NCBI GenBank assembly: GCA_009731375.1
Contig: BJOX01000269.1
Location: 245,228-309,227 of the forward strand
Reading direction: 5' to 3'
DNA from: Paulinella micropora
Taxonomy: Eukaryota > Cercozoa > Imbricatea > Euglyphida
DNA length: 64,000 nucleotides
Shown here: positions 52,785 through 62,985 of the stretch, one piece after another
Layout of the letters: each line of letters starts with the position of its first letter
Numbering within the stretch: the stretch's first letter is position 1
Program-made: the position numbers and the translations under genes
The notes under the pieces: generated by a model
The model's input: only the letters and a program-made list of their open reading frames with translations
The model's database searches: none
What the model was told of the DNA's origin: nothing

Positions 52785-53156
52785 ATGATAGCCCATAACC
52801 ACAAACCAGTACCGCGCCTACCGCCGTACTCTCAATGTATTCACCGTACTTTACTCCACGCTACCCTTGTCGGCATGCTCTCCAACTTTGCAAACCAAAC
52901 TAACTCAGAAAATCTCCTACTCTCCGCAACACTCCAACTTATGGTCGAGGTGCCTTACCCTTCTTCAATCTGGAAAGCAGCATTGGATCGTGTGTACTTC
53001 CTTCGCCCGGAAAAATGGAGCAGTCTTGCAGTGATCATCCGTACATTCGCTCACCTACCGATGGAGCTACGGGAGAAGCTAACCTACGCTGAGCAGTGGG
53101 CTTACCTACGGACAATCTTCCCACAAGCCACTGACTCCTGGCAATGCGACGTTTGA
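52785..53156 (+). pseudogene. Probable RT thumb/C-terminal region (123 aa)
   Basis: ATG 52785. The helical segment with LHATLVGMLSNFANQT and EVPYPSSIWKAALDRVYFL lies 60 bp after the RT frame and resembles the region following RT palms (..R....s........GyP..ll..al..). No endonuclease (GIY-YIG, EN) motif is seen. Confidence 0.45.
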
Positions 53157-53389
53157 CACTGGCCCATCTACCTCCAGTATCCACTATACCCTCACCCGCC
53201 GCCTTGCAGGCCCCCGGTCTCAGTAACCGGGGAACTAGCTTACTCGGTCACTGAGGAACTAATAATTTTCCATAAAAATATATTACAATCCGTACCATTT
53301 TTAAGACTTTTACTAAGTTAGCTATACGTTGATTCATTTATTAATCATAGTCTGCAATACAGTCCTCACTTTCCTACACCTTACCTCTA

Positions 53390-54330
53390 ATTTTCAAGTT
53401 TTTTCAAGTTTCTTCAAGTTCAATTTCAAGTTTTCACAAGTTTTTCAAGTTTTTTCCAACTTTTACCTGTTTTTTCACGTCGTGGGTGTACAGCAAAAAA
53501 TGACCTGAACTCTTACAATTACATTTTTACCCCTATCAACCATAAACGTTTTTTTGCACTGACCTGCTCTCTCTTCCCTTCCACTTCACCCAACACTACC
53601 GGGACAGAAAAAATCTTGGAGCGCCCAGAAATCCCGGGAACGTGATTTATATCACTTTTCCGAGATTTTTTATCCCGGAATCATGATTTGTAATCTTGGA
53701 AATTGATTGAAATCATGACTTCATGATAAAAATCTTGGACATGTGATTTAAATCTTGAGTGAAAAAATCTTGGAAAATCATGGAAACGTGAAAATATCTT
53801 GGAAACATAAAAAAATCCTGGACCCATGACATTGAATCCTGGACCCATGACAAAGTCATGGTTCCAGGATTTAAAATCACGGCCACAAGATCGTACCATC
53901 ATGGGTCCAAGATCGTGCATCTTGCGTCCAAGATCGTGCATCTTGCGTCCAAGATTTGCATCTTGGAGTCAAGATAAAATCTTGAATTCAAGACTTTGTA
54001 TTGAATCCAGGATTCAAGGTTGTAAACACGTTTTCAAGATTGTAATCATGTTCCCAGGATAATAATCATGCTTCCAAGATTGTAATCACGATGCAAGATC
54101 GTAATCACAAAGCCATGATTTTTATCATGAGTTTGGAAATTTTATCATGGGTTTTGTGTTTGATCTTGAATTTTAGACTTACATCTTGTAATTTAGAATA
54201 CTTCCGAGGACATTATTGTAAATAATGTTTTCAGGATTTTTATCTTGATTTCAAGATTTTTGATCTTGAGCTCAAGATAAAAGTCATGGAGTGATTTCAA
54301 TCATGGAATCGTGACATAAGCTCTTTGAAT
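53390..54330. repeat. Degenerate TCAAGTT and ATCTTGGA/CATGATTT repeats
   Basis: TTTTCAAGT repeats (53,393-53,460) are followed by about 650 bp in which ATCTTGGA, CATGATT and TCCAAGAT recur at irregular spacing on both strands. No gene. 54,330-55,080 is unique AT-rich sequence without a gene. Confidence 0.75.
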
Positions 54331-55087
54331 CATGGACAGAATACATACGTTTTATTGTACTAAGAATATTTAATCAAAGTTTTCAGGGCAGTATAATGAT
54401 TAATTCATTGATATTTTGCGCAATTACTGCAGAAAAGTTTTTATTGTTTATCAGACAGAGCACTTTAACGACCGGCCAAAACATACACCGTTGACAATTC
54501 ACCGTTTTTGACCGGCTCGTTAGATTCTCCTCTGCACGACGTTTCGACTTCACTAACTAGTTTTCGATTCCGTTCAGAAATGATTCCAAACGGTCAAGTC
54601 AAAGATCTTTTCAGAAAAGATTAACTATTGCTTTTCCCCCCCAATTCACCCTTTTTCCCAAATTCACCGTGAATCACGCATGTGACGGTAAATACGGTCA
54701 AGGTGAGGAGAACGGAGAAAAAGCACAATATTTGACTGTCTAATACTTCCCGTTCCCAGTCATTTTGACTTTGCAAACCCCCAAAGCATTTTGGAATTTC
54801 AAGTAAGACAACCCAATCCCATCCGTTAGGTTACTGTTTAACTTGAAGAACAGACAATTTATCCGTTTGAGAACCGGAGACCAACCCATCCACAATCTAC
54901 ATATCACCCTTGATCGTAAGTTGCAACCCAAGTCTGCAACCGAGTTCGAAATTACGTAAATAAACGAAGTTGACCGTTCTGATATTTACTGGTATTTTCA
55001 CCTGCTCTCATAGAGTCAGTTACTCAAAGCAGCCATAGTGTTCTTATTAAGAGTTCGTTGTATCTGCATACTTGAACAGATAAGTAC

Positions 55088-57028
55088 ATGGCAACTCACA
55101 ATTCGAATTTTTTCTTTCCAAGCGAAAAACTACACACACAGAGTTGGTGTGTTCTGTCGACAGATCGATTTGGGACATCTTCTCTTTCAGGAATTGCTAT
55201 ACAACAACGTATTATGACAGAGGCAACCAAAACACATATGTTCCTGCAGACTATTCACCTGCCGTGGCATTTTTGTGTCCCTCCTCCAACATTTTACACA
55301 CTATGCAGTCAACCAACACAGTATGTGTCTGGTTTTGTCGTTCTAGGGTCACCCCCTACCTATAGAGTGGAAAACACCTTCTCCACTGCACATCGTACCA
55401 TCCAACTACTTCTCTACGCTCTGGCTTACCTCTGGGACGTCTACATGTGGAACCAGTCGAAGTACTGCGATCCTGTTCTGCACTCCAAAGGATACAAGCG
55501 ACGTTTGGACCTACACTTCAGTTTGGACCCTTGTTCTGACATTCTACGTGCAGACGACAAGCATCAACGGGACATCAAGACCATTCGTTCCCAGATCAAC
55601 CAGCCTCGCATGGAATTGGCAAAGTTCACAGACGAATCATTGACTACCTGTGGCGATAATCGACGTGACTTCCCATCGAAAAACGACATGAACTTCGGTG
55701 GATGTTCATTTGCAACTGCAATTCGGTCAAGCTACCTCTTGACGCCTTCAGCCGCTGAAACAACTATGCCAAGGTCATTATTATCCTCAGCTACATCTCC
55801 AGCCACGCCGACACTACAAAGAGCGACATCTGATCGTAATGCTCCCGCATTCGATTCGACAGTCCATCATCACATCGCTGACACACTTGATGTTGACGAG
55901 TGGAAAGGACAAGCAACGACTACCAGAAGGGACGCCTACTGGTACCGCCTTACCCACACCCTCGACTCAACTCAATTAGTTTGGAGTCCGTCTTCCGTTG
56001 GACCATTTTGTGAGCTCACTCATAGCTGTTTGGACATTATACCCGACGCAAATAAGTTGGCTTTCCAGACTCTTCTGTTGCAACGCATCCAGAAGAAACG
56101 CCTTTTGGCATACACCCATCAATGTATCACGCTTTATGAAGAAGGCAGTCACAAACACCGTTTGGAGACGGAGACTCAGGTCTGCACTGACATTCTGAGC
56201 CAACAGGTGTCCAACCTCCCTAGTCGTGCGCATGACGCGTGTAACAGCACCGTCGATATGTCACGTAAGTGGAAAGATCAGCTGGCAACGACCCCCATGG
56301 ATACCCTTCGAGGCTCCTCGCGCAACGAAGAAGCCCAGACTGGACGCGTCCTGCACATGACTAAGGAAATGTTACATGACCAAGTACCACGGACCGATTC
56401 CTACGACCTCTACGTCATGGAAGACTTGGGGCCTATCTTGGAAGGTACTACTGAAGCGAGCGACAACATCGCATGGCCAACGTGGCAAAGGCAGAAAACG
56501 GATGCAACACCAGCTACTCTGATTGCTCCTCTACAGACGTCGACCCGTCAGGTCAAGCGCATGGATACTGCTTCAACGGACACCTCGTCGAGCTTACAAC
56601 ATCAGCACCCGACGGAGGCAACTGCTATTATGCTCCTTGCAATAGGCAGACCGTCAGCTCTACCCAAGCACAGACCTTCGTCAGATATTCCTTGTATCTA
56701 TTGCAAGGAACATAATATTCCTTCGAAAACGATCCAACTTCCCAAACATTCGTTTGCGGAATGCACACCCCGGGAACAGCATAGTCTGAATGAAGGGAGG
56801 TCATCATCGGCCGCCACTCGCAGCACGCCGCGCGCCTTCAATACGACTACCCATCCCCGTTCGCCTCCTTGGATATTATCATCGCCCCCACCTCTGCGAA
56901 TTGCAACGGCTCCGACAGTGGTCATCGGGAGTATCTGGGTCACCGAAGATCCTCTTCAAGCCCATCCATCGGCAAGACTACATGTGCGCTGGATTCAGCT
57001 TGCAACTGCAAAGGCGTGGCGCGACTGA
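55088..57028 (+). CDS. Unrecognised T/S-rich open frame, possibly Gag-like
   Basis: A 646-codon frame from ATG 55088. The first 90 codons look less protein-like than the overlapping frame 55144-55365 (YYDRGNQNTYVPADYSPAVAFL), so a frameshift near 55,360 is likely. The middle contains helical segments. Near residue 548 PCIYCKEHNIPS...KHSFAEC forms a CxxC...H....C element that could be a zinc finger. Composition and context next to a retroelement suggest another Gag-like ORF. Low certainty. Confidence 0.35.
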   Translation: MATHNSNFFFPSEKLHTQSWCVLSTDRFGTSSLSGIAIQQRIMTEATKTHMFLQTIHLPWHFCVPPPTFYTLCSQPTQYVSGFVVLGSPPTYRVENTFSTAHRTIQLLLYALAYLWDVYMWNQSKYCDPVLHSKGYKRRLDLHFSLDPCSDILRADDKHQRDIKTIRSQINQPRMELAKFTDESLTTCGDNRRDFPSKNDMNFGGCSFATAIRSSYLLTPSAAETTMPRSLLSSATSPATPTLQRATSDRNAPAFDSTVHHHIADTLDVDEWKGQATTTRRDAYWYRLTHTLDSTQLVWSPSSVGPFCELTHSCLDIIPDANKLAFQTLLLQRIQKKRLLAYTHQCITLYEEGSHKHRLETETQVCTDILSQQVSNLPSRAHDACNSTVDMSRKWKDQLATTPMDTLRGSSRNEEAQTGRVLHMTKEMLHDQVPRTDSYDLYVMEDLGPILEGTTEASDNIAWPTWQRQKTDATPATLIAPLQTSTRQVKRMDTASTDTSSSLQHQHPTEATAIMLLAIGRPSALPKHRPSSDIPCIYCKEHNIPSKTIQLPKHSFAECTPREQHSLNEGRSSSAATRSTPRAFNTTTHPRSPPWILSSPPPLRIATAPTVVIGSIWVTEDPLQAHPSARLHVRWIQLATAKAWRD

Positions 57029-57100
57029 CATGGGCTACTCAACATGGTCTCCCTATTCGGAAGCTACCTCCGGTAGAAGCACGCTCATCAGTAGGTATTA

Positions 57101-57667
57101 TTGCAACACTCACTGAAGGCATTGAACTCTTCGCCTCGGCTCACCCGACATCATTGTTGCATGCTATCACCATCTATGTGTCAACACCTACCTGACTGTG
57201 CGGACATACTCCTCGCCAACGAGACTGTCGCACAGATGAACCTGTCCATCGACGAAGCTCAGAGGATTAGACCCACCGACTACATTCCTCTGAAGCCTCC
57301 ATCACGACAGATAATTTACGAGACGGAGTTTCACCACTTCGACACGCCACTCCAAGTGGGCGATCGTCAACTGGCAACCGTCAGCTACGACTTCAGTCCG
57401 GTAACCTTCGCGAAGACGACTTCGTGCTCGAACTCAGAAACTGAGAAGATCTTCGGACATCGCATGGGCACACAACCTGCGCACTCCTGTGACCTTTTCT
57501 CAACTCGCCAGACTCACCTTCGTTTAGCCAACCTTTTTATGTCAGACAGAAAGAAACGAGGCGACAAGGAGGAGAAAGCTCCGACATCGGACTCTGAGAG
57601 TGAGAATATCGAATCGGTGGAAGAGGGATGCGAAGACGAGGATGAAGACGACCATAGTGAAGACTAG
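57101..57667 (+). CDS. Unrecognised acidic-tailed open frame (188 aa)
   Basis: ATG 57101. The middle (IIYETEFHHFDTPLQVGDRQLATVSYDF) is beta-like; the C-terminus is very acidic (Glu/Asp run). It continues in the same frame after TAG 57667 into 57755-58234, which reads through a CATCGA hexamer array. May belong to the same decayed element as 55088-57028. Confidence 0.3.
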   Translation: MQHSLKALNSSPRLTRHHCCMLSPSMCQHLPDCADILLANETVAQMNLSIDEAQRIRPTDYIPLKPPSRQIIYETEFHHFDTPLQVGDRQLATVSYDFSPVTFAKTTSCSNSETEKIFGHRMGTQPAHSCDLFSTRQTHLRLANLFMSDRKKRGDKEEKAPTSDSESENIESVEEGCEDEDEDDHSED

Positions 57668-57957
57668 ATTTCCAATACGCGGCCTTCGCACCTTGGAACT
57701 ACGGGATCTGCCTCTTCTAAACGAGCTCGCCACCAAGACACCAAAGGTAGTCTTGTGAAGCGACAAAAGACACAGACATCTTCAGCTCCTCCCGCTACGA
57801 CTCTGTCGAACACGGCATCTGGTTCAAGTCCTGATTTTGGTCAGATGGTTACACAACAAATCGTTACAACGACCAAGTCGTGTGGAACTCTCTTGCAACC
57901 GCCAGACAGGCAGCCAACCCGAGAAGGAGCCCTACGGCGCGATCCCTTGAGTTTGAA

Positions 57958-58062
57958 ACATCGTCATCGACATCGACATCGTCATCGACATCGACATCGT
58001 CATCGTCATCGACATCGACATCATCATCGACATCGACATCGTCATCGCATCGACATCGTCGT
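57958..58062. repeat. (CATCGA)n / (CATCGT)n hexamer array
   Basis: About sixteen CATCGA/CATCGT units encode His-Arg or Ser-Thr repeats depending on frame. A Ser-codon-rich (AGCTCGTCATC) tract follows at about 58,400-58,470. Confidence 0.9.
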
Positions 58063-58935
58063 CGTCACCGCAACCACTATTGCCTACCATTCTGTCACTG
58101 TCACCGGCCATACTACCGTCCGCATTGGCCTTTGTATCCTCACCGGCCCCTGCACAATCTATGTCGAGACAGCTTCAGGATGCGCTGGCGAATCCTCCAA
58201 GCTCTACGGTCTTACCAGTACCACTGGCATCTAGCCGTCGTTATACGACACGGAGTTCCACCAGTGAACAGGAACATTCTCCTTACAACCCAGCGAAGCC
58301 GATAACCTCGCCACCTAAGACCGGGACACCATCCCGCTCCAAACAAGGTACCACCTATCGACTACGTGGATTGAGTGCAGAAGCCGAGCAGATACTACAA
58401 AGCGCGTCGAGCAGCTCATCGTCATCGTCGAGCAGCTCGTCATCAGCTTCAAGTAGTTCATCATCTTCGGCTATCCACTTATCGTCACCGCGAGAAGGTT
58501 CACCGTCGTCTACATCACCCCTGGCACCTCATTCTCGGCAAACTCTCAACCAGGCAAGTATTCACTCAGTCCAATCACCTCCTTTGTCACACAAATTACA
58601 TTATGGAAGGAGCGTAGGGATGTTGGAAATCCGCGTGACTTAGCAACAGGACATGTAACAACTCCACTCCCACCCACACCGCCATCCCCCAAATGGGAAC
58701 ATTTCGTACGAGTTGACCCGTGGCCCTCTGAGGACGATCGTGGTTTCACCGGGTTCAACGAAGCCCCAGGAACGCGAGCGTACAGGGAAGCGCAGCTGGA
58801 GGGATCTCCAGGCACGGATTCCAAACTCTACATATCGCGAGAAATCTACGCTACGTACTTCCCAACGCTATCGATGGTGATGACAGGTTCACGAAGTTCA
58901 GAGACACTAACACTATGATTCCATGTTTCTCGGGC

Positions 58936-59551
58936 GCGCTTAGGGAACAGCTGCTAGAAATTTTTTAAGTAGCTGTATCGATATCTTACGATATATGAGG
59001 AAGGTTTCCAAGAGGATTAAGCTTCAAAAAAAATTTTGAAGGCGCTGGGGCTCGGCGGCGTTTTTGGCTCGGCGGCGCTGCCGGCGGCGGGGGGCAAAAA
59101 AGAATTTTCTGCCGGCGAGCTTCTACTGCTAGGATATGTTAATTTACGATGTTTGCTGGCTATGGAGCCCCATTTCGAGCTGGTTAGACATGTTTGGATG
59201 CTCGGCGGCAGGTGCTTAAGATGTCGTCTGCCGCCCACTTTTCGACGGCGGCCAACTGTCTGGCGCGCTTAGGGAACAGCTGCTGGAAATTTTTTGAATA
59301 GCGGCATTGATATTTTACGATACATTCGGAAGGTTTCCAAGAGTGTTAAGCTTCAAAACATTTTTTGAAGGCGCTGGGGCCCCGGCAAGTTTTTGGCTCG
59401 GCGGCGCTGCCGGCGGCGGGGGGCAAAAAAAAAAATTATGCCGGCGAGCTTCTACTGCTAGGATATGTTAATTTACGATGTTTGCTGGCTATGGAGCCCC
59501 ATTTCGAGCTGGTTAGACATGTTTGGATGCTCGGCGGCAGGTGCTTAAGAT
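58936..59551. repeat. Tandem 327-bp GC-rich host repeat, second copy truncated by viral sequence
   Basis: GCGCGCTTAGGGAACAGCTG begins units at 58936 and 59263. They contain GGCGCTGGGG, a CTGCCGGCGGCGGGG core and ATGTTTGGATGCTCGGCGG. The second copy matches the first up to GGTGCTTAAGAT (59551), after which coding viral sequence starts at once. Confidence 0.85.
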
Positions 59552-59555
59552 TGCG

Positions 59556-60818
59556 GGTCGCTACAATCGTATCTATATGGATTGTCTGTCTATGATTAAA
59601 ACTATCGAATTGCGAAGCCGAAGCGGGCAGTATCTGTGTAATCTTCAACATGTGGGGAACTACACTAAGGTGATATGGAAACCAGAAATGAAGTTTGAAA
59701 AATTTATGGCACTTGAAAATCATGGTGCTGGTGTGGCTAGCGGTGCTATGCTTCAAAAGTGTAATGCAGGAAAAGTTGAAATTGGAACCGTAGCGGAAAG
59801 GCGGGCGATTACTACTGGTGGGACTTATGATGCTGTTAGGGATGCTATTCAAACATACTACAAAGTGCCTCTTGTTAATGCCCGTCGCCACGATGATACC
59901 GCTCTCGCAGATAGCACTGCTGGAAATTATAGTTTGGTAAATGTTCCTTTTGAGGAGGCTAAGTATTTTGAAGGCGGTGGTGATAATACTGCTACCCCTG
60001 TTATTAATGTTAAGTTTCCTTTGGGTATGCTGTTTGGCACTATTTTTGAACTGGATAAGACTATTGGATTTAATGAAATTTTGGATTTGCGGATTGTGTG
60101 GGCTGAAACCAACCGCTCTTCATTCTATGGCACTAATGTAAGTTCTATTTCAACTGGTGCTGCCGCTACGACCTCTGGTGCTATCGTCTCTAACCTAAAT
60201 CTATTCCTTGCTGTTGAGACTGACCCGAATGTCATCCTCGGTGTCCAGCAAAAGATTGCGGGTGAAGGCTTTCCATTTAAGATTGAGTATCCTATCGCTT
60301 GGAAGCAGAGCCTCTCAACACAAAGTCAAAATTATGTTATTAAGATGAATCGCTCGCAGGGTGAAAGAATTCGTCGTATTTATACTTCAGCCTTTCATTT
60401 CACTGAGAGTGCTAATACTTCTTTTGATAATGACAACAGGGCAGATGCTAAAATTATTAGTTATTATACAACACTTGATGGGACACGCCTTCAACAATTT
60501 GACATTGACACATCTGAGAATGAAGACTATATGATTTTGAAGGATAAGTTGAAGGGAAGTGCTATCCTAAACAGCGACGTCTATCACTACAACTGGTTCC
60601 ACGTAGATACTTGGGACAATAACCGCCCGCTGTGCGATAAGGACACCGACGGCTATGAGGTGAGCGGTTTGAGCCTAGACACTGAACGACGATATGAATT
60701 CGTTTCCAATACGAATGCTAATGCGAGCGGTGCAGGCGTAACTAATCTTAACCAATACACATTCGCCATTCTTCAACGAAGTGTGCTTGTTAAGGGAATT
60801 GAAATCCTTATGTCTTAA
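59556..60818 (+). pseudogene. MCP: Major capsid protein of the second element, N-terminally truncated
   Basis: The open frame enters from host repeat. Viral-type sequence starts at about IAGRYNRIYMDCL and runs about 420 residues to TAA 60818. The segment INVKFPLGMLFGTIFELDKTIGFNEILDLRIVW corresponds in position and pattern to IPLHYFSGVFNEETLIPP...LRLTF of the first element's capsid protein. The C-terminal strand is FAILQRSVLVKGIEIL. Overall divergence between the two is great, so they are different PLV lineages. The N-terminal jelly-roll start is missing. Confidence 0.65.
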
Positions 60819-60875
60819 CCTAGTGATGCGATAATTAATTTTGATAGTTAATTTTTTTTAATACAATATAGGAAT

Positions 60876-62114
60876 ATGACCCACCAGAGAAATTTAATCG
60901 CAGAAAATCCTGACGGCGAATTTATAAACGTCAGCGTTGGATATGATGGTAATATTGAAACAAATAATTCAAAAACCGCTTTTGGCGAAGCAGTAGTAGG
61001 TCAATTAACGCCAGTTTTACAAGAAATCTTTCCATATACTATTAATACTAGGATATGGACAAAAACAGAAACAAAATCGTCTGTGTTATTTTTGTATAAT
61101 ATGGCTGAATTGAAAACAACTGCTGATGCTACGGCGGATGCTAGACTGGTAAGTAAAAGGAGAATAAAATATAGAACTGGAACAGGTGTCCTAGCCCGCT
61201 TTACTGCTCTATGGACAACGGATGATACAAAAGATTACTATTCATTTATTGGAATAGGAAATGACCTCGTTGATGGATTTTATTTTTACAAAAATCAAGC
61301 AGGAATGAATATCGCGCATATTAAAGGAGGTGTTGCAGTTTATATTGACCAAGAAGACTGGGACGACCCATGCGATGGGAATTTTGCTATGCCGAACTTA
61401 GACTGGAGCAAAGGAAATGTATTTCAAATTCAATTTCAGTATCTTGGGTTTGGTGCTATTAAGTTTTATATTGAAAATCCCATAACAGGATTATTTCAAT
61501 TAGTTCATATGATTGAGTATGCGAATGCTAATACTGGTGTAAGCCTGCGAAATACAACATTACCTTTTACGGCAGTCATGAGAAATGATGCAAAGACTGG
61601 AATACAAATTCTTAAAACAGCGAGTGCCAGTTTATTCATTGAAGGAACGAATACTATTAATACCAGTATAACAAACGAAGTGGAAGGAAGTAAAGCAGCA
61701 AACACCACTGAAAGTCCTATTATTAATATAAGAAACAAAGCGGTATTTGATGCGGGAGGTGCTAATTTAGCAAATTATTCAAATGTTTATCCCACTTTGA
61801 TAAGTATTACAAATGAAGATACTAAGTCAAATGTTGTCAGAATGGTATAAAATGGAACGCTAACTGGAGCAAGTTTTGCAGATGTTGATTCTAAGTATTC
61901 AATTGTAGATACTGACACAAAGGCGAGTGCTATCGCAAACGGAACAACAATTTTTAAACTATATGTTAATTCTCAATCAACTCAACAAATCAATCTTAGA
62001 AGTTATGATATATACCTATCGCCGAGTGATGTATTAACTTTTACGCAGAAGTCTGTCTCTGCTGGTGGAGGAGGAAATATCAATGAAATCGCTAACTTCA
62101 TAGAAGACCAATAA
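60876..62114 (+). pseudogene. Homologue of the 13432-14666 surface-type gene, with in-frame TAA
   Basis: ATG 60876. The frame is 412 codons to TAA 62114 with one internal TAA (61848-61850) where the other copy has Leu CTT; TTA to TAA would explain it. Shared blocks with the first element: LTPVLQEIFPYTINTR, YRTGTGVLARFTAL, QYLG..., IENPITG, IRNKAVF and the final IEDQ. It lacks the Ser-rich leader. Beta-rich, no Cys clusters. Presence in two divergent PLVs next to capsid genes supports a virion function. Confidence 0.7.
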
Positions 62115-62151
62115 AGCAAAAAAAAATTTAATGGAAGAGGATGTAATATCA

Positions 62152-62563
62152 TCATAGATATTTTTTTACCGCATCTTTGTTATTAAAATAAGGTTGTTGA
62201 ATTAAATATTCAAGGTATGGTTTATCAATCTTAGCAACATCTTCAATTTTCATTTTTTTATACTTTCCATATTGAAGAAAAATATCGGTTTCATTTTGTG
62301 CTATCCCTTCGCCTACATTAGCCTTTATTTCGGTAATTCCAGTCTCTTTTAAATCAGTCGCCTTAAAAGGAGTGCTTGGTTCCTCCATTATAATTTTTGC
62401 TAGTGTAGCCTCCAATGGAATTGTCGTCCCTCGGCTTGTATTGCTCATAGAAAGATACAATGTCAGGCTTAGTCCATTTAATTGTCTGCTTTTTTATTTC
62501 GCCGTCAAGATTCCATTTTTCAATTTCATTCAAGTAGTCTTGTTTGGTGTTCAGGTCAGTCAT
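62152..62563 (-). CDS. Two-frame gene with KETGITEIKANVGE motif and ExoX-like C-terminus
   Basis: ORF-a starts at ATG 62563 (MTDLNTKQDYLNEIEKW) and stays open to 62363. The downstream frame (+1) runs to 62152 with FKATDLKETGITEIKANVGE, then FLQYGKYKKMKIEDVAKIDKPYLEYLIQQPYF, which matches the small ExoX-like C-terminal domain (fGKykG..i.dv...YLeWl..q). The +1 relation is the same as in 27918-28548. The only ATG near the second frame's head (62448) is not conserved in the other copy. Confidence 0.6.
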
Positions 62564-62588
62564 CTTATATTATTATATTATTTTTTTA

Positions 62589-62876
62589 TCAAATGTATTT
62601 TTTTACTTCACTTTTAATGTCTGTAAATTTTTCAAACCACGGCTGTTTCATAACCCATTCAAGGTATGGCTTATCAATAGTTGCAACATCTTGAATTTTC
62701 TTACCTTTATACTTACCGAATGGAAAAACATCGGTTGGCTTGCCTGCCCGTGCCTTTTCAATCATTTGGATTTCGTCAGTAATTATCTTTTTAACATCGG
62801 TAAGAGAAAATGTTTCTTTTTTATTTTCAATAGAGAGTTTTTCAAACTTCTCGCATAGTCTGGTGAGGGCGGTCAT
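62589..62876 (-). CDS. Small protein with ExoX-like C-terminal domain (95 aa)
   Basis: ATG 62876. FPFGKYKGKKIQDVATIDKPYLEWVMKQPWF (residues about 51-81) is the same short domain as in the preceding gene, fused to a different helical N-terminus. The domain occurs as an accessory DNA-related module in exonuclease X-type and phage proteins. Tandem position with the preceding gene suggests duplication of the domain. Confidence 0.65.
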   Translation of the reverse strand: MTALTRLCEKFEKLSIENKKETFSLTDVKKIITDEIQMIEKARAGKPTDVFPFGKYKGKKIQDVATIDKPYLEWVMKQPWFEKFTDIKSEVKKYI

Positions 62877-62985
62877 AGTATAGTATATGGTATATATTTT
62901 ATAGAAAAAATAAATAAATAAAAAAAATTATGAAGTCAAACTTCATAACCAAAAACGTGTATTGTTTTTGCTATACTAAATATTA

